DNA from: Sphingomonas liriopis
GTDB lineage: Bacteria > Pseudomonadota > Alphaproteobacteria > Sphingomonadales > Sphingomonadaceae
Reading direction: 5' to 3'
Assembly (NCBI RefSeq): GCF_024211255.1
Contig: NZ_JAMLDY010000009.1
Coordinates: forward strand, 62,001 to 126,000
Length of the DNA: 64,000 bases
Below are positions 8,990 through 18,937 of this stretch, piece by piece; the first letter of the stretch is position 1; every line of letters begins with the position of its first letter. A program made the position numbers and the translations under genes. The notes beneath the pieces are model-generated. The model was not told where the DNA came from. It searched no databases and saw only the letters and a program-made list of their open reading frames with translations.

Positions 8990-9127
8990 GTCTTTCGCGC
9001 CACACCCCCAGCGCTGGGGGAGGCAGGTGAATCCGCCTCCCCATATCTTGCGCGCGACTCGTCCCGTCGCACGGCGTTAACCCGATGTTGAGGCTTATCG
9101 TTAACCAATGCACGCTTGACGCGAGTC
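8988..9127 (+). promoter_or_regulatory. ccrM upstream region with GANTC sites and TTAACC half-sites
   Basis: Between rnhB and ccrM there are three GANTC sequences, the target of CcrM: 8988-8992 (GAGTC), 9056-9060 (GACTC) and 9123-9127 (GAGTC). There are also two direct TTAACC hexamers at 9077-9082 and 9101-9106. In Caulobacter the ccrM promoter is activated by CtrA, whose boxes use TTAA/TTAACC half-sites, and is methylation-sensitive through GANTC. The arrangement here suggests the same logic, but the 18-base gap between the hexamers does not match the classic seven-base spacing. Confidence 0.45.
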
Positions 9128-9146
9128 CGGTGTTTCGCGCGAATAA

Positions 9147-10295
<1,149 letters not shown>

Positions 10296-10301
10296 CCGCT
10301 C

Positions 10302-10423
10302 CCCTCCCTGCAAGGGAGGGGCCGGGGGTGGGTGGCGTGCTCGCGATACGGTTGGTCTTTCGTCAATGGGCGCCGTACCACCCGGCCTCCACCCACCCCC
10401 AGCCCCTCCCTTGCAGGGAGGGG
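10302..10423. repeat. intergenic palindromic repeat (CCCTCCCTGCAAGGGAGGGG type)
   Basis: Two arms, CCCTCCCTGCAAGGGAGGGG near 10303-10322 and CCCCTCCCTTGCAGGGAGGG near 10402-10422, each palindromic and inverted to each other, enclose GGGGGTGGGTGG/CCACCCACCCCC. The right arm provides the purine-rich stretch just before the folP start codon, so this element probably contributes the folP ribosome-binding site. Confidence 0.75.
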
Positions 10424-10436
10424 GGAAGAGCCGTCG

Positions 10437-11486
<1,050 letters not shown>

Positions 11487-11557
11487 CGCGTAACATTGCG
11501 TTGCAGCATTTCGATAAGTGATGCGTTCGGTCCGCTTCGACCCCATCTGGACACGCT

Positions 11558-12442
11558 ATGATCGTCGCATCCACCCCCCGCCTCACCCGCATCGTCTCGG
11601 AAGTCTGGAAGCCGCTGCTGATCCTGTTCATCTGGGACGTGATCGTCACGGTCACCTACTATCTGCTGCCGTTCAAGGCGCCGTCGTTGCCGCTGACGCT
11701 GTTCGGCACGGTGCTGGCGCTGCTGATCGGCTTCCGCGACAATTCCGCGTATCAGCGCTGGTGGGAAGGGCGCGTGCTGTGGGGCGCGATGATCAACGCC
11801 TCGCGCAGCCTCAGCCGCGAAGCGCGCAACTTCCTGCCCGTGGGTGAGGCGCACGACCTTCGGCGCACGATCGTGCTGCGCCAGATCGCCTATGTGAATG
11901 CGCTGCGCTGTCAGTTGCGCCGCCAGCCGGTCGACGAGCCGGTGCTGCACTATCTGTCGCGCGGCGAGGCGGAGCCGGCGTTGTCGCGGACCAATATCGC
12001 CAACGGCCTGCTCGACGGCACCGGCCGGCGCATCGACGATGCGCGCCGTGCCGGCTGGATCGACACCATCCTGCAATCGCGGATGGAATCGACGATGGTG
12101 GATATCGCCAACGCGCAAGGCGGGATGGAGCGGCTCAAGAACACGCCGCTGCCCAACCAGTACCGCTTCTTCCCGACGCTGTTCACCCACATCTTCTGCA
12201 TCCTGCTACCGATCGGGCTGGTCGAGACGCTGGGCTTCGCGACGCCGCTCGGTTCGACGATGGCGGGGCTGATGTTCCTGGCGGTGCTGCAGATCGGCGA
12301 CGATCTGGTCGATCCCTTTGCCAACACCGTCCACGACGTGCCGCTGACCGCGATGTGCCGGACGATCGAGATCGACCTGCTCCAGTCGATCGGCGATGCC
12401 GCACCGGACCCCGTCGTCCCGCACAAGGGCGTGCTGTGGTAG
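11558..12442 (+). CDS. bestrophin-family ion channel (UPF0187)
   Basis: The 294-residue membrane protein matches bacterial bestrophins: the early block LLGFRDNSAYQRWWEGR-like (here ALLIGFRDNSAYQRWWEGRVLWG), then NGLLDGTGRR, the GGMERLKNTPLPNQY segment and the last block GDDLVDPFANTVHDVPLTAMCRTIEIDLLQ. Bestrophins form pentameric chloride or cation channels in the inner membrane; bacterial members studied conduct cations. The start ATG 11558 gives a short cytosolic N-terminus before the first hydrophobic helix. It is convergent with the SDR gene, their stops being one base apart. The ion conducted cannot be told from sequence. Confidence 0.92.
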   Translation: MIVASTPRLTRIVSEVWKPLLILFIWDVIVTVTYYLLPFKAPSLPLTLFGTVLALLIGFRDNSAYQRWWEGRVLWGAMINASRSLSREARNFLPVGEAHDLRRTIVLRQIAYVNALRCQLRRQPVDEPVLHYLSRGEAEPALSRTNIANGLLDGTGRRIDDARRAGWIDTILQSRMESTMVDIANAQGGMERLKNTPLPNQYRFFPTLFTHIFCILLPIGLVETLGFATPLGSTMAGLMFLAVLQIGDDLVDPFANTVHDVPLTAMCRTIEIDLLQSIGDAAPDPVVPHKGVLW

Positions 12443-12443
12443 G

Positions 12444-13187
12444 CTAGAGCGTGTAGCCGCCGTCGCTGACGAGGCAGGCGCCGGTGACCAGCGCCGCGGC
12501 GTCGGACAGCAGAAAGGCGATCTGCGCCGCGATTTCGTCCGCCTTGGCATAGCGGCCGAGCGGTGTCGCCAGCGCGGCGAGTTCGACGAAGGCCGCATCG
12601 CGGCCGATCGCAGCGGCGCGGTCGGCGAACATCGGGACGGCATCCCAGACCGGTGTCTCCACCCCGGCCGGCGCGATCGCGTTGACGCGGATGCGGCGCG
12701 CCGCGGCCTCCTTCGCGGCGACCTTGACGAGGTGGATCAGCGCCGCCTTCGACGCGCCATAGGCCGCGACGCCCGCCTCCGGCTTGATCCCCGCCGCCGA
12801 AGCGGTCGCGACGATCGCGCCGCCGTCCGCCATCGCCCGCAGCGCGGCGCGCAGCGTCAGGAACGCGCCGTCGAGGTTGATCGACAGGATGCGCCGCCAT
12901 TGCGCGAACGGCAGGTCGGCGATCGGCCCCGCGCCCGCCACCCCGGCATTGATCACCGCGCCGTTCAGCCCGGCGAGGAACGACGCCGCGCCCTCCCAGA
13001 ACGCCTCGTCGGAAACGTCGCCGGGCAGCAGGTCGAGCGTGCACGGCAAGGCGATCCGCGCCAGCGCCGCCGCATCGCAATCGACCAGCACCAGCCGCGT
13101 CGCGCCGCGTTCGGCCAGATGCGTGGCGGTGGCGAGGCCGATGCCGGACGCGGCACCGGTGACGAGGATGTGGCGGTCGGTGAACAT
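12444..13187 (-). CDS. short-chain dehydrogenase/reductase (SDR) family oxidoreductase
   Basis: This 247-residue protein is a classical SDR: dinucleotide motif TGAASGIG (about residues 10-17), the adenine-site acid in LVLVDCDAAAL (suggesting NAD rather than NADP), the NAG strand VINAGVAG, catalytic Ser in TASAAGIK, YGASK active-site Tyr and Lys, and PAGVETPVWD after it. It ends LVTGACLVSDGGYTL, the usual SDR terminus. The start at 13187 (MFTDRHILVTG) is preferred to an ATG six codons earlier. It is convergent with the bestrophin gene. The substrate is not indicated by its neighbours. Confidence 0.93.
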   Translation of the reverse strand: MFTDRHILVTGAASGIGLATATHLAERGATRLVLVDCDAAALARIALPCTLDLLPGDVSDEAFWEGAASFLAGLNGAVINAGVAGAGPIADLPFAQWRRILSINLDGAFLTLRAALRAMADGGAIVATASAAGIKPEAGVAAYGASKAALIHLVKVAAKEAAARRIRVNAIAPAGVETPVWDAVPMFADRAAAIGRDAAFVELAALATPLGRYAKADEIAAQIAFLLSDAAALVTGACLVSDGGYTL

Positions 13188-13301
13188 GACGCCCGGCAAT
13201 AGCACGCCGTCGCGTGGTTAACGATCCGTTGGCGTCGAATGCGATGGAACGACGACAGCCCTTCCACCCTTTTACCCGGCAAATCCAGATCGGGAGGATG
13301 C

Positions 13302-13637
13302 ATGCCGGATCGTTATGGGAAGGGCAGGGCGTCGCGCCGCGACGGCGTACGGCACAAGGTGTTCGTACCGACGACGATGACGGTCCACCTCGCCCGCGAA
13401 CGCGTCCATCTGCTCGATCTGTCGGCGCATGGCGCGCTGATCCATGCCGCCGCGCCCCCTCCCAAAGGAATGTCGATCCGGATCGAATGCGCCGGCCGGC
13501 TGCGGCGGGCGCGGGTGATGTGGGCGGGGGCGACGCGCTTCGGCGTGGCGTTCACGCTGTCGCTGAGCGACGATCAGCTCGCCGCGGCGCTGGCCGAACA
13601 ACAGCGTGCTGCTTCGGCGCACGGCACCGCCGCCTGA
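13302..13637 (+). CDS. PilZ-domain protein
   Basis: The 111-residue protein is mostly a single PilZ domain, the c-di-GMP receptor fold. The expected pieces are present: an arginine-rich segment (ASRRDGVRHKVFVPTTM, about residues 11-27), the beta-barrel motif LLDLSAHGALIHA, matching DxSxxG, and a later RVMWAGATRFGVAFT strand. GGGAGG at 13292-13297 stands five bases before ATG 13302. It is convergent with the sigma-54 regulator gene, with four bases between their ends. The two signalling genes are neighbours, but there is no sequence evidence that they act together. Confidence 0.85.
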   Translation: MPDRYGKGRASRRDGVRHKVFVPTTMTVHLARERVHLLDLSAHGALIHAAAPPPKGMSIRIECAGRLRRARVMWAGATRFGVAFTLSLSDDQLAAALAEQQRAASAHGTAA

Positions 13638-13641
13638 CCGC

Positions 13642-15060
13642 TCAGGCGGCGTTGTCGATGCCGAGCTCGCCCAGCTTGCGATAGAGCGTCGAACGGCCGA
13701 TCCCCAGCCGTCGCGCGACCTCGGTCATCCGGCCGCGGTAATGACCGATGGCGAGGCGGATGACGTCGGCCTCGATATCGTCGAGCGGGCGCAGATTGCC
13801 GTCGGGGCGGAACAGCGTGATGCCGCCGCCCGACGCCGCGGGCGATCCGGTCGGCCCGGTGCGCCGGTCGCCCAGCGCCGCGATCTGCGGGAAATCGGCA
13901 CGGGTCAGCGCCGCGCCCTCGCACAGCACCGCCGCGCGGAAGAGTGCGTTCTGCAGCTGGCGGACGTTGCCCGGCCAATCGTATTGCACCAGCAACGCCA
14001 GCGCATCGTCGGTGATCCCGAGCGGCCTGAGGCCCGGCTGCTGCGCGATCCGCGCCAGCAGATGACGGGCGAGCGCGGGCACGTCGCCGAGGCGCTCGCG
14101 CAGCGGCGGGATCGTCACCTGCACGACGTTCAATCGGTAATAGAGGTCCTCGCGGAACCGCCCGGCCTCGACCTCCTCGAGCAGTTTCTTGTTGGTCGCG
14201 GCGATGACGCGCACGTCCACCTCGCGGGCATGGCGCGCGCCGATCGGCTGGATCTCGCCCGATTGCAGCACGCGCAGCAATTTGACCTGCGTCTCGAGCG
14301 GCATTTCGCCGATCTCGTCGAGCAGGATGGTGCCGCCGTCGGCGTCGGCGAAACGCCCGATCTTCCGTTCGAACGCGCCGGTGAACGCGCCCTTTTCATG
14401 CCCGAACAGTTCGGATTCGACGAGGTTCGCAGGGATCGCGCCGCAATTGACGGTGACCATCGCCTTCTTGGAACGGGGGCTGGCGGCATGGATCGCATCG
14501 GCGACCACTTCCTTGCCGACGCCGCTCTCGCCCTCGACCAGCACCGGCACGCGCGCGCGCGCCGCCTTGGCCGCGATGGCGAGCGCGGCGCGAAAATCGG
14601 GCGACGATCCGACGATCTCGTCGAACGCGAGCAGCGCCGGGATCTTCTCGGTCAGGGGCCGCAATTCCCCCACCGCGGTGCCCGCGACCGCCGCTTCCAG
14701 CGCGGCAAGCAGCCGTTCGGGGGCGAGCGGCTTGACCAGGAAATCGGTGGCGCCGGCGCGCATCGCGGCGACCGCATGCACGACCGATCCGTTGGCGGTG
14801 AGCATCAGGATGGGCAGCGCCGGGCGGCGTTCGCGCAGCTCGGCGATCAGCGGCGCGGCATCGGCATCGGGCGCCCAATGGTCGAGCAGGATCGCATCCA
14901 GCTGCATCCCGTCCTGCGTGCCCAGTTGCGCCAGCGCCATCTCGCCATCGGCGGCGAAGATCGATCGCCAGCCGGCGCGCGCGGCGAGAGCCGACACCAG
15001 CCGGCGCTGCGCAGGTTCGTCGTCGATCAGCAGAAGCAGGCGCTGGCCGTTGCGCGTCAT
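13642..15060 (-). CDS. sigma-54-dependent response regulator (NtrC type)
   Basis: The 472-residue protein has three domains: an N-terminal receiver (about 7-125, LLLLIDDEPAQRR, with the phospho-acceptor Asp in AILLDHWAPD), a central AAA+ sigma-54 activator domain (about 150-385) with Walker A GESGVGKE, the sigma-54-contacting loop GAFTGA, and GTILLDEIGEM, and a C-terminal Fis-type helix-turn-helix (MTEVARRLGIGRSTLYRKLGELGI). All motifs needed for ATP-driven activation are intact. The start is ATG 15060; the longer frame upstream has no receiver character. No partner histidine kinase is adjacent, so its input signal and targets are unknown. Confidence 0.94.
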   Translation of the reverse strand: MTRNGQRLLLLIDDEPAQRRLVSALAARAGWRSIFAADGEMALAQLGTQDGMQLDAILLDHWAPDADAAPLIAELRERRPALPILMLTANGSVVHAVAAMRAGATDFLVKPLAPERLLAALEAAVAGTAVGELRPLTEKIPALLAFDEIVGSSPDFRAALAIAAKAARARVPVLVEGESGVGKEVVADAIHAASPRSKKAMVTVNCGAIPANLVESELFGHEKGAFTGAFERKIGRFADADGGTILLDEIGEMPLETQVKLLRVLQSGEIQPIGARHAREVDVRVIAATNKKLLEEVEAGRFREDLYYRLNVVQVTIPPLRERLGDVPALARHLLARIAQQPGLRPLGITDDALALLVQYDWPGNVRQLQNALFRAAVLCEGAALTRADFPQIAALGDRRTGPTGSPAASGGGITLFRPDGNLRPLDDIEADVIRLAIGHYRGRMTEVARRLGIGRSTLYRKLGELGIDNAA

Positions 15061-15212
15061 GGTGTTTCCCGTCCCGGTTCGGGGCACCTGATACAGTGCG
15101 CCGGTAAAGGCAGGCTTAAGCGCACCCCCACGTCGCCTGCCTTGACGGATGCGACGCTTTACGGGCAGGTATCCCGCGCAAGGGGCGCCATGCGCCATGG
15201 GCAAGGGGTTGG

Positions 15213-15338
15213 ATGATGGCCGGCAACGGTGACTTGAAGGCGCACGAGGCGACCTATACGAGCGTCACGAAGATGCTGTTCTGGGGCGCGATCGCCTGCG
15301 CGGTGATCGCCGCGCTGGTGATCTGGCTGATCGCCTGA
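15213..15338 (+). CDS. aa3-type cytochrome c oxidase subunit IV family small membrane protein
   Basis: This 41-residue protein reads GDLKAHEATYTSVTKML followed by one membrane helix (FWGAIACAVIAALVIWLIA). The motif LKAHEATY plus a single helix is the family of the tiny subunit IV of bacterial aa3 oxidase, found in alphaproteobacteria often just before the transhydrogenase genes, as here: pntAA starts 13 bases downstream. AAGGGG at 15203-15208 serves ATG 15213 or the next ATG at 15216; either is possible. It is probably co-transcribed with the pnt genes. Confidence 0.85.
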   Translation: MMAGNGDLKAHEATYTSVTKMLFWGAIACAVIAALVIWLIA

Positions 15339-15351
15339 GCCCGCCCGTCCG

Positions 15352-16473
15352 ATGAAGATCGCCGTCCTCAAGGAACATGCAGACGGCGAGCGGCGCGTGG
15401 CCGCCACGCCGGAAACCGCCAGGAAATTCATCGCGCTCGGCGCGACCGTCGCGGTCGAAGCGGGGGCGGGCCTCGCCGCCACCTATGCCGACCAGGCCTA
15501 TGCCGATGCCGGCGCGAGCGTCGCGGATCGTGCGACGACGCTGGCGGGCGCGGACATCGTGCTCGGCGTGCAGGGCCCTGATCCCGCCAGCCTGACCGGT
15601 GCGGCATCCGGCGCGTGGATCGTCGCCGGCCTCAACCCCTTCGGGGATCGCGCCCGCGTCGATGCCTATGCCGCCGCCGGTTACGAGGCGCTGGCGATGG
15701 AGTTCATGCCGCGCATCACCCGCGCGCAGTCGATGGATATCCTGTCGTCGCAGTCGAACCTCGCCGGTTACAAGGCGGTGCTCGACGCGGCATCCGAATA
15801 TGGCCGCGCCTTCCCGATGATGATGACCGCGGCGGGTACGGTCAGCGCCGCCAAGGCGTTCGTGATGGGCGTCGGCGTCGCCGGGCTGCAGGCGATCGCC
15901 ACCGCGCGGCGTCTCGGCGCACAGGTCTCCGCCACCGACGTGCGCTCGGCGACCAAGGAGCAGATCCAGAGCCTCGGCGCCAAGCCGATCTTCGTCGAGA
16001 ATGTCGCCGGCATCGAGGGCGAAGGCTCGGGCGGCTACGCCGGCGAGATGAGCGACGAATACAAGGCGGCGCAGGCCGAGCTGGTGTCGGCGCATATCGC
16101 CAAGCAGGACATCGTCATCACCACCGCGCTGATCCCCGGCCGCCCCGCACCGCGTCTCATCAGCGACGCGCAGGTCGCCAGCATGAAGCCGGGCAGCGTC
16201 ATCATCGACCTCGCGGTCGAACAGGGCGGCAACGTCGAGGGCGCGGTCGCGGGCGAGATCGTCGAGCGCCACGGCGTCAAGATCGTCGGCCACCGCAACG
16301 TCGCCAGCCGCCTCCCCGCCGACGCCTCCGCGCTGTTCAGCCGCAACCTCTACAATTTCCTGTCGACCTTCTGGGACAAGGACGCCGGCCGCCCGGTGCT
16401 CGACGAAGAGATCGGCGACGCGGTGCGGCTGACCCAGGGCGGGCAGGTCGTCAACACCCGGCTGCTCGGATAA
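15352..16473 (+). CDS. pntAA: NAD(P) transhydrogenase subunit alpha part 1 (NAD-binding, soluble)
   Basis: The 373-residue protein is the dI component of the proton-translocating transhydrogenase, which binds NAD(H). It shows the family pattern MKIAVLKEHADGERRVAATPETARKF, the loop SQSNLAGYKAVL, the Rossmann motif VMGVGVAGLQAIATARRLGAQVSATD, the mobile loop region around YAGEMSDEYKAAQ, and ITTALIPGRPAPRLI. In alphaproteobacteria the alpha chain is commonly split into two proteins, as here, the membrane part (pntAB) following. Unusually, a toxin-antitoxin pair lies between the two halves: the stop at 16473 is two bases before the next start. Confidence 0.96.
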   Translation: MKIAVLKEHADGERRVAATPETARKFIALGATVAVEAGAGLAATYADQAYADAGASVADRATTLAGADIVLGVQGPDPASLTGAASGAWIVAGLNPFGDRARVDAYAAAGYEALAMEFMPRITRAQSMDILSSQSNLAGYKAVLDAASEYGRAFPMMMTAAGTVSAAKAFVMGVGVAGLQAIATARRLGAQVSATDVRSATKEQIQSLGAKPIFVENVAGIEGEGSGGYAGEMSDEYKAAQAELVSAHIAKQDIVITTALIPGRPAPRLISDAQVASMKPGSVIIDLAVEQGGNVEGAVAGEIVERHGVKIVGHRNVASRLPADASALFSRNLYNFLSTFWDKDAGRPVLDEEIGDAVRLTQGGQVVNTRLLG

Positions 16474-16475
16474 GA

Positions 16476-16721
16476 GTGGATGCCGATGCGCTTCTCGAAC
16501 GCATGCGGCAGGTGCCGCGCGACTGGCGCATCGCCGATATCGAGAGGCTGTGTCGCGCCTTCGGCATCGCTTGCACGCCGCCTCGTCAGGGATCACATTA
16601 CAAAGTGAAGCATCCGGCGATCCCGTTGATCCTGACGATTCCCGCGCATCGGCCGATCAAGCCGGTCTATGTTCGGGAGCTGGTGAAGTTCGTCGATGCG
16701 GTTCGGGAGCAGCAGCCATGA
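16476..16721 (+). CDS. hicA: HicA-type toxin (type II toxin-antitoxin)
   Basis: The 81-residue protein is laid out like HicA: an N-terminal helix with two charged runs, then GIACTPPRQGSHYKVKHPAIPLILTIPAHRPIKPVYVRELVKFV. In HicA toxins a GSHxxF/Y-type strand carries the active-site histidine (here about His50, GSHYKVKHP), used in mRNA cleavage on a double-stranded-RNA-binding fold. The start is probably GTG 16476, two bases after pntAA ends; ATG 16503 is possible but has no ribosome-binding site. The gene overlaps hicB by four bases. Its place between pntAA and pntAB is odd. Confidence 0.82.
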   Translation: MDADALLERMRQVPRDWRIADIERLCRAFGIACTPPRQGSHYKVKHPAIPLILTIPAHRPIKPVYVRELVKFVDAVREQQP

Positions 16722-16933
16722 ACCCGCATGATTACGAGGTCGATATCGTTCCGTTGAGCGACGACGACGGCGGTGGGTTCGCGGCCGTGGTTCCCGAATT
16801 GCCGGGATGCCGCTCTGATGGCGACACGCCGCAGCAGGCGCTCGACAACGCTTATGATGCGGTGCGTTGCTGGCTCGAAGCGGCGGAAGAGATGGGGCGT
16901 CCCGCTCCGCAACCGCGACGCCTGGCCGCCTGA
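16718..16933 (+). CDS. hicB: HicB-type antitoxin
   Basis: This 71-residue protein has the RNase-H-like half of HicB antitoxins: YEVDIVPLSDDDGGGFAAVVPELPGCRSDGDTPQQALDNAYDAVRCWLEAAEEMG. The PELPGCxSDGDTxxEAL pattern is diagnostic of the HicB family. It begins with an ATGA overlap on the toxin stop, so the pair is translationally coupled with toxin first, the common hicAB order. No separate DNA-binding domain follows, the C-terminus being only PAPQPRRLAA, so autoregulation may be weak and expression may depend on the surrounding pnt operon. Confidence 0.88.
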   Translation: MNPHDYEVDIVPLSDDDGGGFAAVVPELPGCRSDGDTPQQALDNAYDAVRCWLEAAEEMGRPAPQPRRLAA

Positions 16934-16944
16934 AGGGAAAACTG

Positions 16945-17244
16945 ATGGACTTCGTTGCGATCCTGTCGATCTTCGTGATGGCGTGTTTCGTCGGCTATTA
17001 CGTCGTCTGGTCGGTGACGCCGGCGCTGCATACGCCGCTGATGGCGGTGACCAACGCGATCTCGTCGGTCATCATCGTCGGCGCGCTGATCGCCGGCGCG
17101 GCGGCGGGAAGCGCCTCATCGAAATGGCTCGGCCTGCTCGGCGTGGTGCTTGCCAGCATCAACATCTTCGGCGGGTTTGCGGTCACCAGCCGGATGCTCG
17201 CGATGTACAAGAAGAAGGACCGGCCGGCGCCGGCGAAGCACTGA
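16945..17244 (+). CDS. pntAB: NAD(P) transhydrogenase subunit alpha part 2 (membrane)
   Basis: The 99-residue protein is the first membrane part of the transhydrogenase, with about three hydrophobic segments: FVAILSIFVMACFVGYYVVW, AVTNAISSVIIVGALIAG and LGLLGVVLASINIFGGFAVTSRML. The segment VTPALHTPLMAVTNAISSVIIVGAL is the conserved start of this subunit family. GAAGGGAAA precedes ATG 16945. It lies 11 bases after hicB and 39 bases before pntB, so it is normally placed with respect to pntB but separated from pntAA by the toxin-antitoxin pair. Confidence 0.95.
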   Translation: MDFVAILSIFVMACFVGYYVVWSVTPALHTPLMAVTNAISSVIIVGALIAGAAAGSASSKWLGLLGVVLASINIFGGFAVTSRMLAMYKKKDRPAPAKH

Positions 17245-17283
17245 CGCGCGCGCTGCGCCGTCGCACGTTGATCTGGGGGTAGG

Positions 17284-18801
17284 ATGGAACACGCAACCGC
17301 AGGCAGCTCGTTCGCTGCGCTTGCCTATCTGGTCGCCGGGGTGTGCTTCATCCTCGCGCTGCGCGGCCTGTCGTCGCCGACGTTGAGCCAGCGCGGCAAC
17401 CGCTTCGGCATGATCGGCATGACGATCGCGGTGGTGACGACGCTGGTGACGCATGTGCCGATGCAGGCCGTGGGTCTGGTGCTGACCGGCCCGTCCGGCG
17501 TCGTCTCCGCGACCGGGCCGTTGTTCGCGCGCATCGACTTCGTCACCGTTCTCGAAATCCTCGCCGCGATCGGTATCGGCGCGGTGATCGGCATCACCAC
17601 CGCGCGCCGCATCGCGATGACCGACATGCCGCAGCTCGTTGCGGCGTTCCACAGCCTCGTCGGCCTCGCCGCGGTTCTGGTCGCCTGCGCCGCCTTCCTC
17701 AATCCGATCGCCTTCGGCATCGCCGACATGGTGATCCCGATGATCGGCCAGCCGTTCGCCGCGATCCATGGCGTCAGCCGGATCGAGATGGGCCTCGGCG
17801 TCGCGATCGGCGCGATCACCTTTTCCGGCAGCGTCATCGCCTTCCTGAAGCTCAACGGCAACATGGGCGGCAAGCCGATCATGCTGCCCGGGCGCCACGT
17901 CATCAACCTCGCGGTGCTCGCCGCGATCCTGCTGCTGATCGCCTATTTCACGCAGGACCAGTCGGCGTGGATCTTCTGGACGATCACGATCCTCAGCTTC
18001 GCGATCGGCTTCCTGCTCATCATCCCGATCGGCGGCGCGGACATGCCGGTCGTGGTCAGCATGCTGAACAGCTATTCGGGCTGGGCGGCGGCGGCGATGG
18101 GGTTCACGTTGCACAATTCGGCGATGATTATCACCGGCGCATTGGTCGGCTCGTCGGGCGCCATCCTTAGCTACATCATGTGCCGCGCGATGAATCGCAG
18201 CTTCATCAGCGTCATCGCCGGCGGCTTCGGCGCGGTCGCCGATACCAGCGGCGGCGGCGACAAGATCGACCGCCCGTGGAAGCGCGGCAGCGCGGAGGAC
18301 GCCGCCTTCCTGATGAGCCAGGCCGAACAGGTCGTCATCGTGCCGGGCTACGGCATGGCGGTCGCACAGGCGCAGCATGTGCTGCGCGAGATGGCCGACA
18401 AGCTGAAAGAGCACGGCGTCCGCGTCAAATATGCGATCCACCCCGTCGCTGGCCGCATGCCGGGGCATATGAACGTGCTGCTCGCCGAAGCGAACGTGCC
18501 GTATGACGAGGTGTTCGAGCTGGAGGACATCAATTCCGAATTCGCGCAGACCGACGTCGCCTTCGTCATCGGCGCCAACGACGTCACCAATCCCGCGGCG
18601 AAGACCGACAAGACCTCGCCGATCTACGGCATGCCGGTGCTCGACGTCGAAAAGGCGAAGACGGTACTGTTCATCAAGCGATCGATGGGCGGTGTCGGCT
18701 ATGCCGGCGTCGACAACGACGTCTTCTACATGGACAATACGATGATGCTGCTCGCCGATGCCAAGAAGATGGTCGAGGACATCGTCAAGTCGCTGGATTG
18801 A
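17284..18801 (+). CDS. pntB: NAD(P) transhydrogenase subunit beta
   Basis: The 505-residue protein is PntB, which couples hydride transfer between NAD(H) and NADP(H) to proton movement across the inner membrane. The N-terminal about 260 residues hold eight or so membrane helices with ARIDFVTVLEILAAIGIGAVIG and QLVAAFHSLVGLAAVLVA. The C-terminal domain III binds NADP(H): VVIVPGYGMAVAQAQHVLREM, HPVAGRMPGHMNVLLAEANVPYDEV and GANDVTNPAA. The enzyme set pntAA, pntAB and pntB is complete, so it should supply NADPH for biosynthesis and redox defence. It closes the operon. Confidence 0.97.
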   Translation: MEHATAGSSFAALAYLVAGVCFILALRGLSSPTLSQRGNRFGMIGMTIAVVTTLVTHVPMQAVGLVLTGPSGVVSATGPLFARIDFVTVLEILAAIGIGAVIGITTARRIAMTDMPQLVAAFHSLVGLAAVLVACAAFLNPIAFGIADMVIPMIGQPFAAIHGVSRIEMGLGVAIGAITFSGSVIAFLKLNGNMGGKPIMLPGRHVINLAVLAAILLLIAYFTQDQSAWIFWTITILSFAIGFLLIIPIGGADMPVVVSMLNSYSGWAAAAMGFTLHNSAMIITGALVGSSGAILSYIMCRAMNRSFISVIAGGFGAVADTSGGGDKIDRPWKRGSAEDAAFLMSQAEQVVIVPGYGMAVAQAQHVLREMADKLKEHGVRVKYAIHPVAGRMPGHMNVLLAEANVPYDEVFELEDINSEFAQTDVAFVIGANDVTNPAAKTDKTSPIYGMPVLDVEKAKTVLFIKRSMGGVGYAGVDNDVFYMDNTMMLLADAKKMVEDIVKSLD

Positions 18802-18825
18802 TCGCGCATGCCGGGCACGCGCGAA

Positions 18826-18895
18826 TACCTCCATTGCGGAGGTAATATGGTCCGCCAGCCGCCCAAACCGTCGCGGATGCCGCGGAAATGGAGGT
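18826..18895. promoter_or_regulatory. inverted repeat ahead of the receiver/MarR-like gene (possible operator)
   Basis: TACCTCC (18826-18832) and GGAGGTA (18838-18844) form a perfect seven-base inverted repeat with a five-base loop. A further copy of the inverse arm, AATGGAGGT, lies at 18887-18895, matching ACCTCCATT at 18827-18835 over nine bases. The set stands 40-110 bases before the start of the winged-helix protein at 18938 and could be its own operator. It could alternatively be a weak pntB terminator, but no T-run follows. Confidence 0.3.
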
Positions 18896-18937
18896 GACTG
18901 GACGCGATCTGGCGGGCCGTCCGCTTATCCTGCGGCC

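Noticed and set aside
15142..15175. TTGACG with a distant TATCCC as the pnt operon promoter
   Set aside because: The spacing is 22 bases, too long for a normal sigma-70 promoter.
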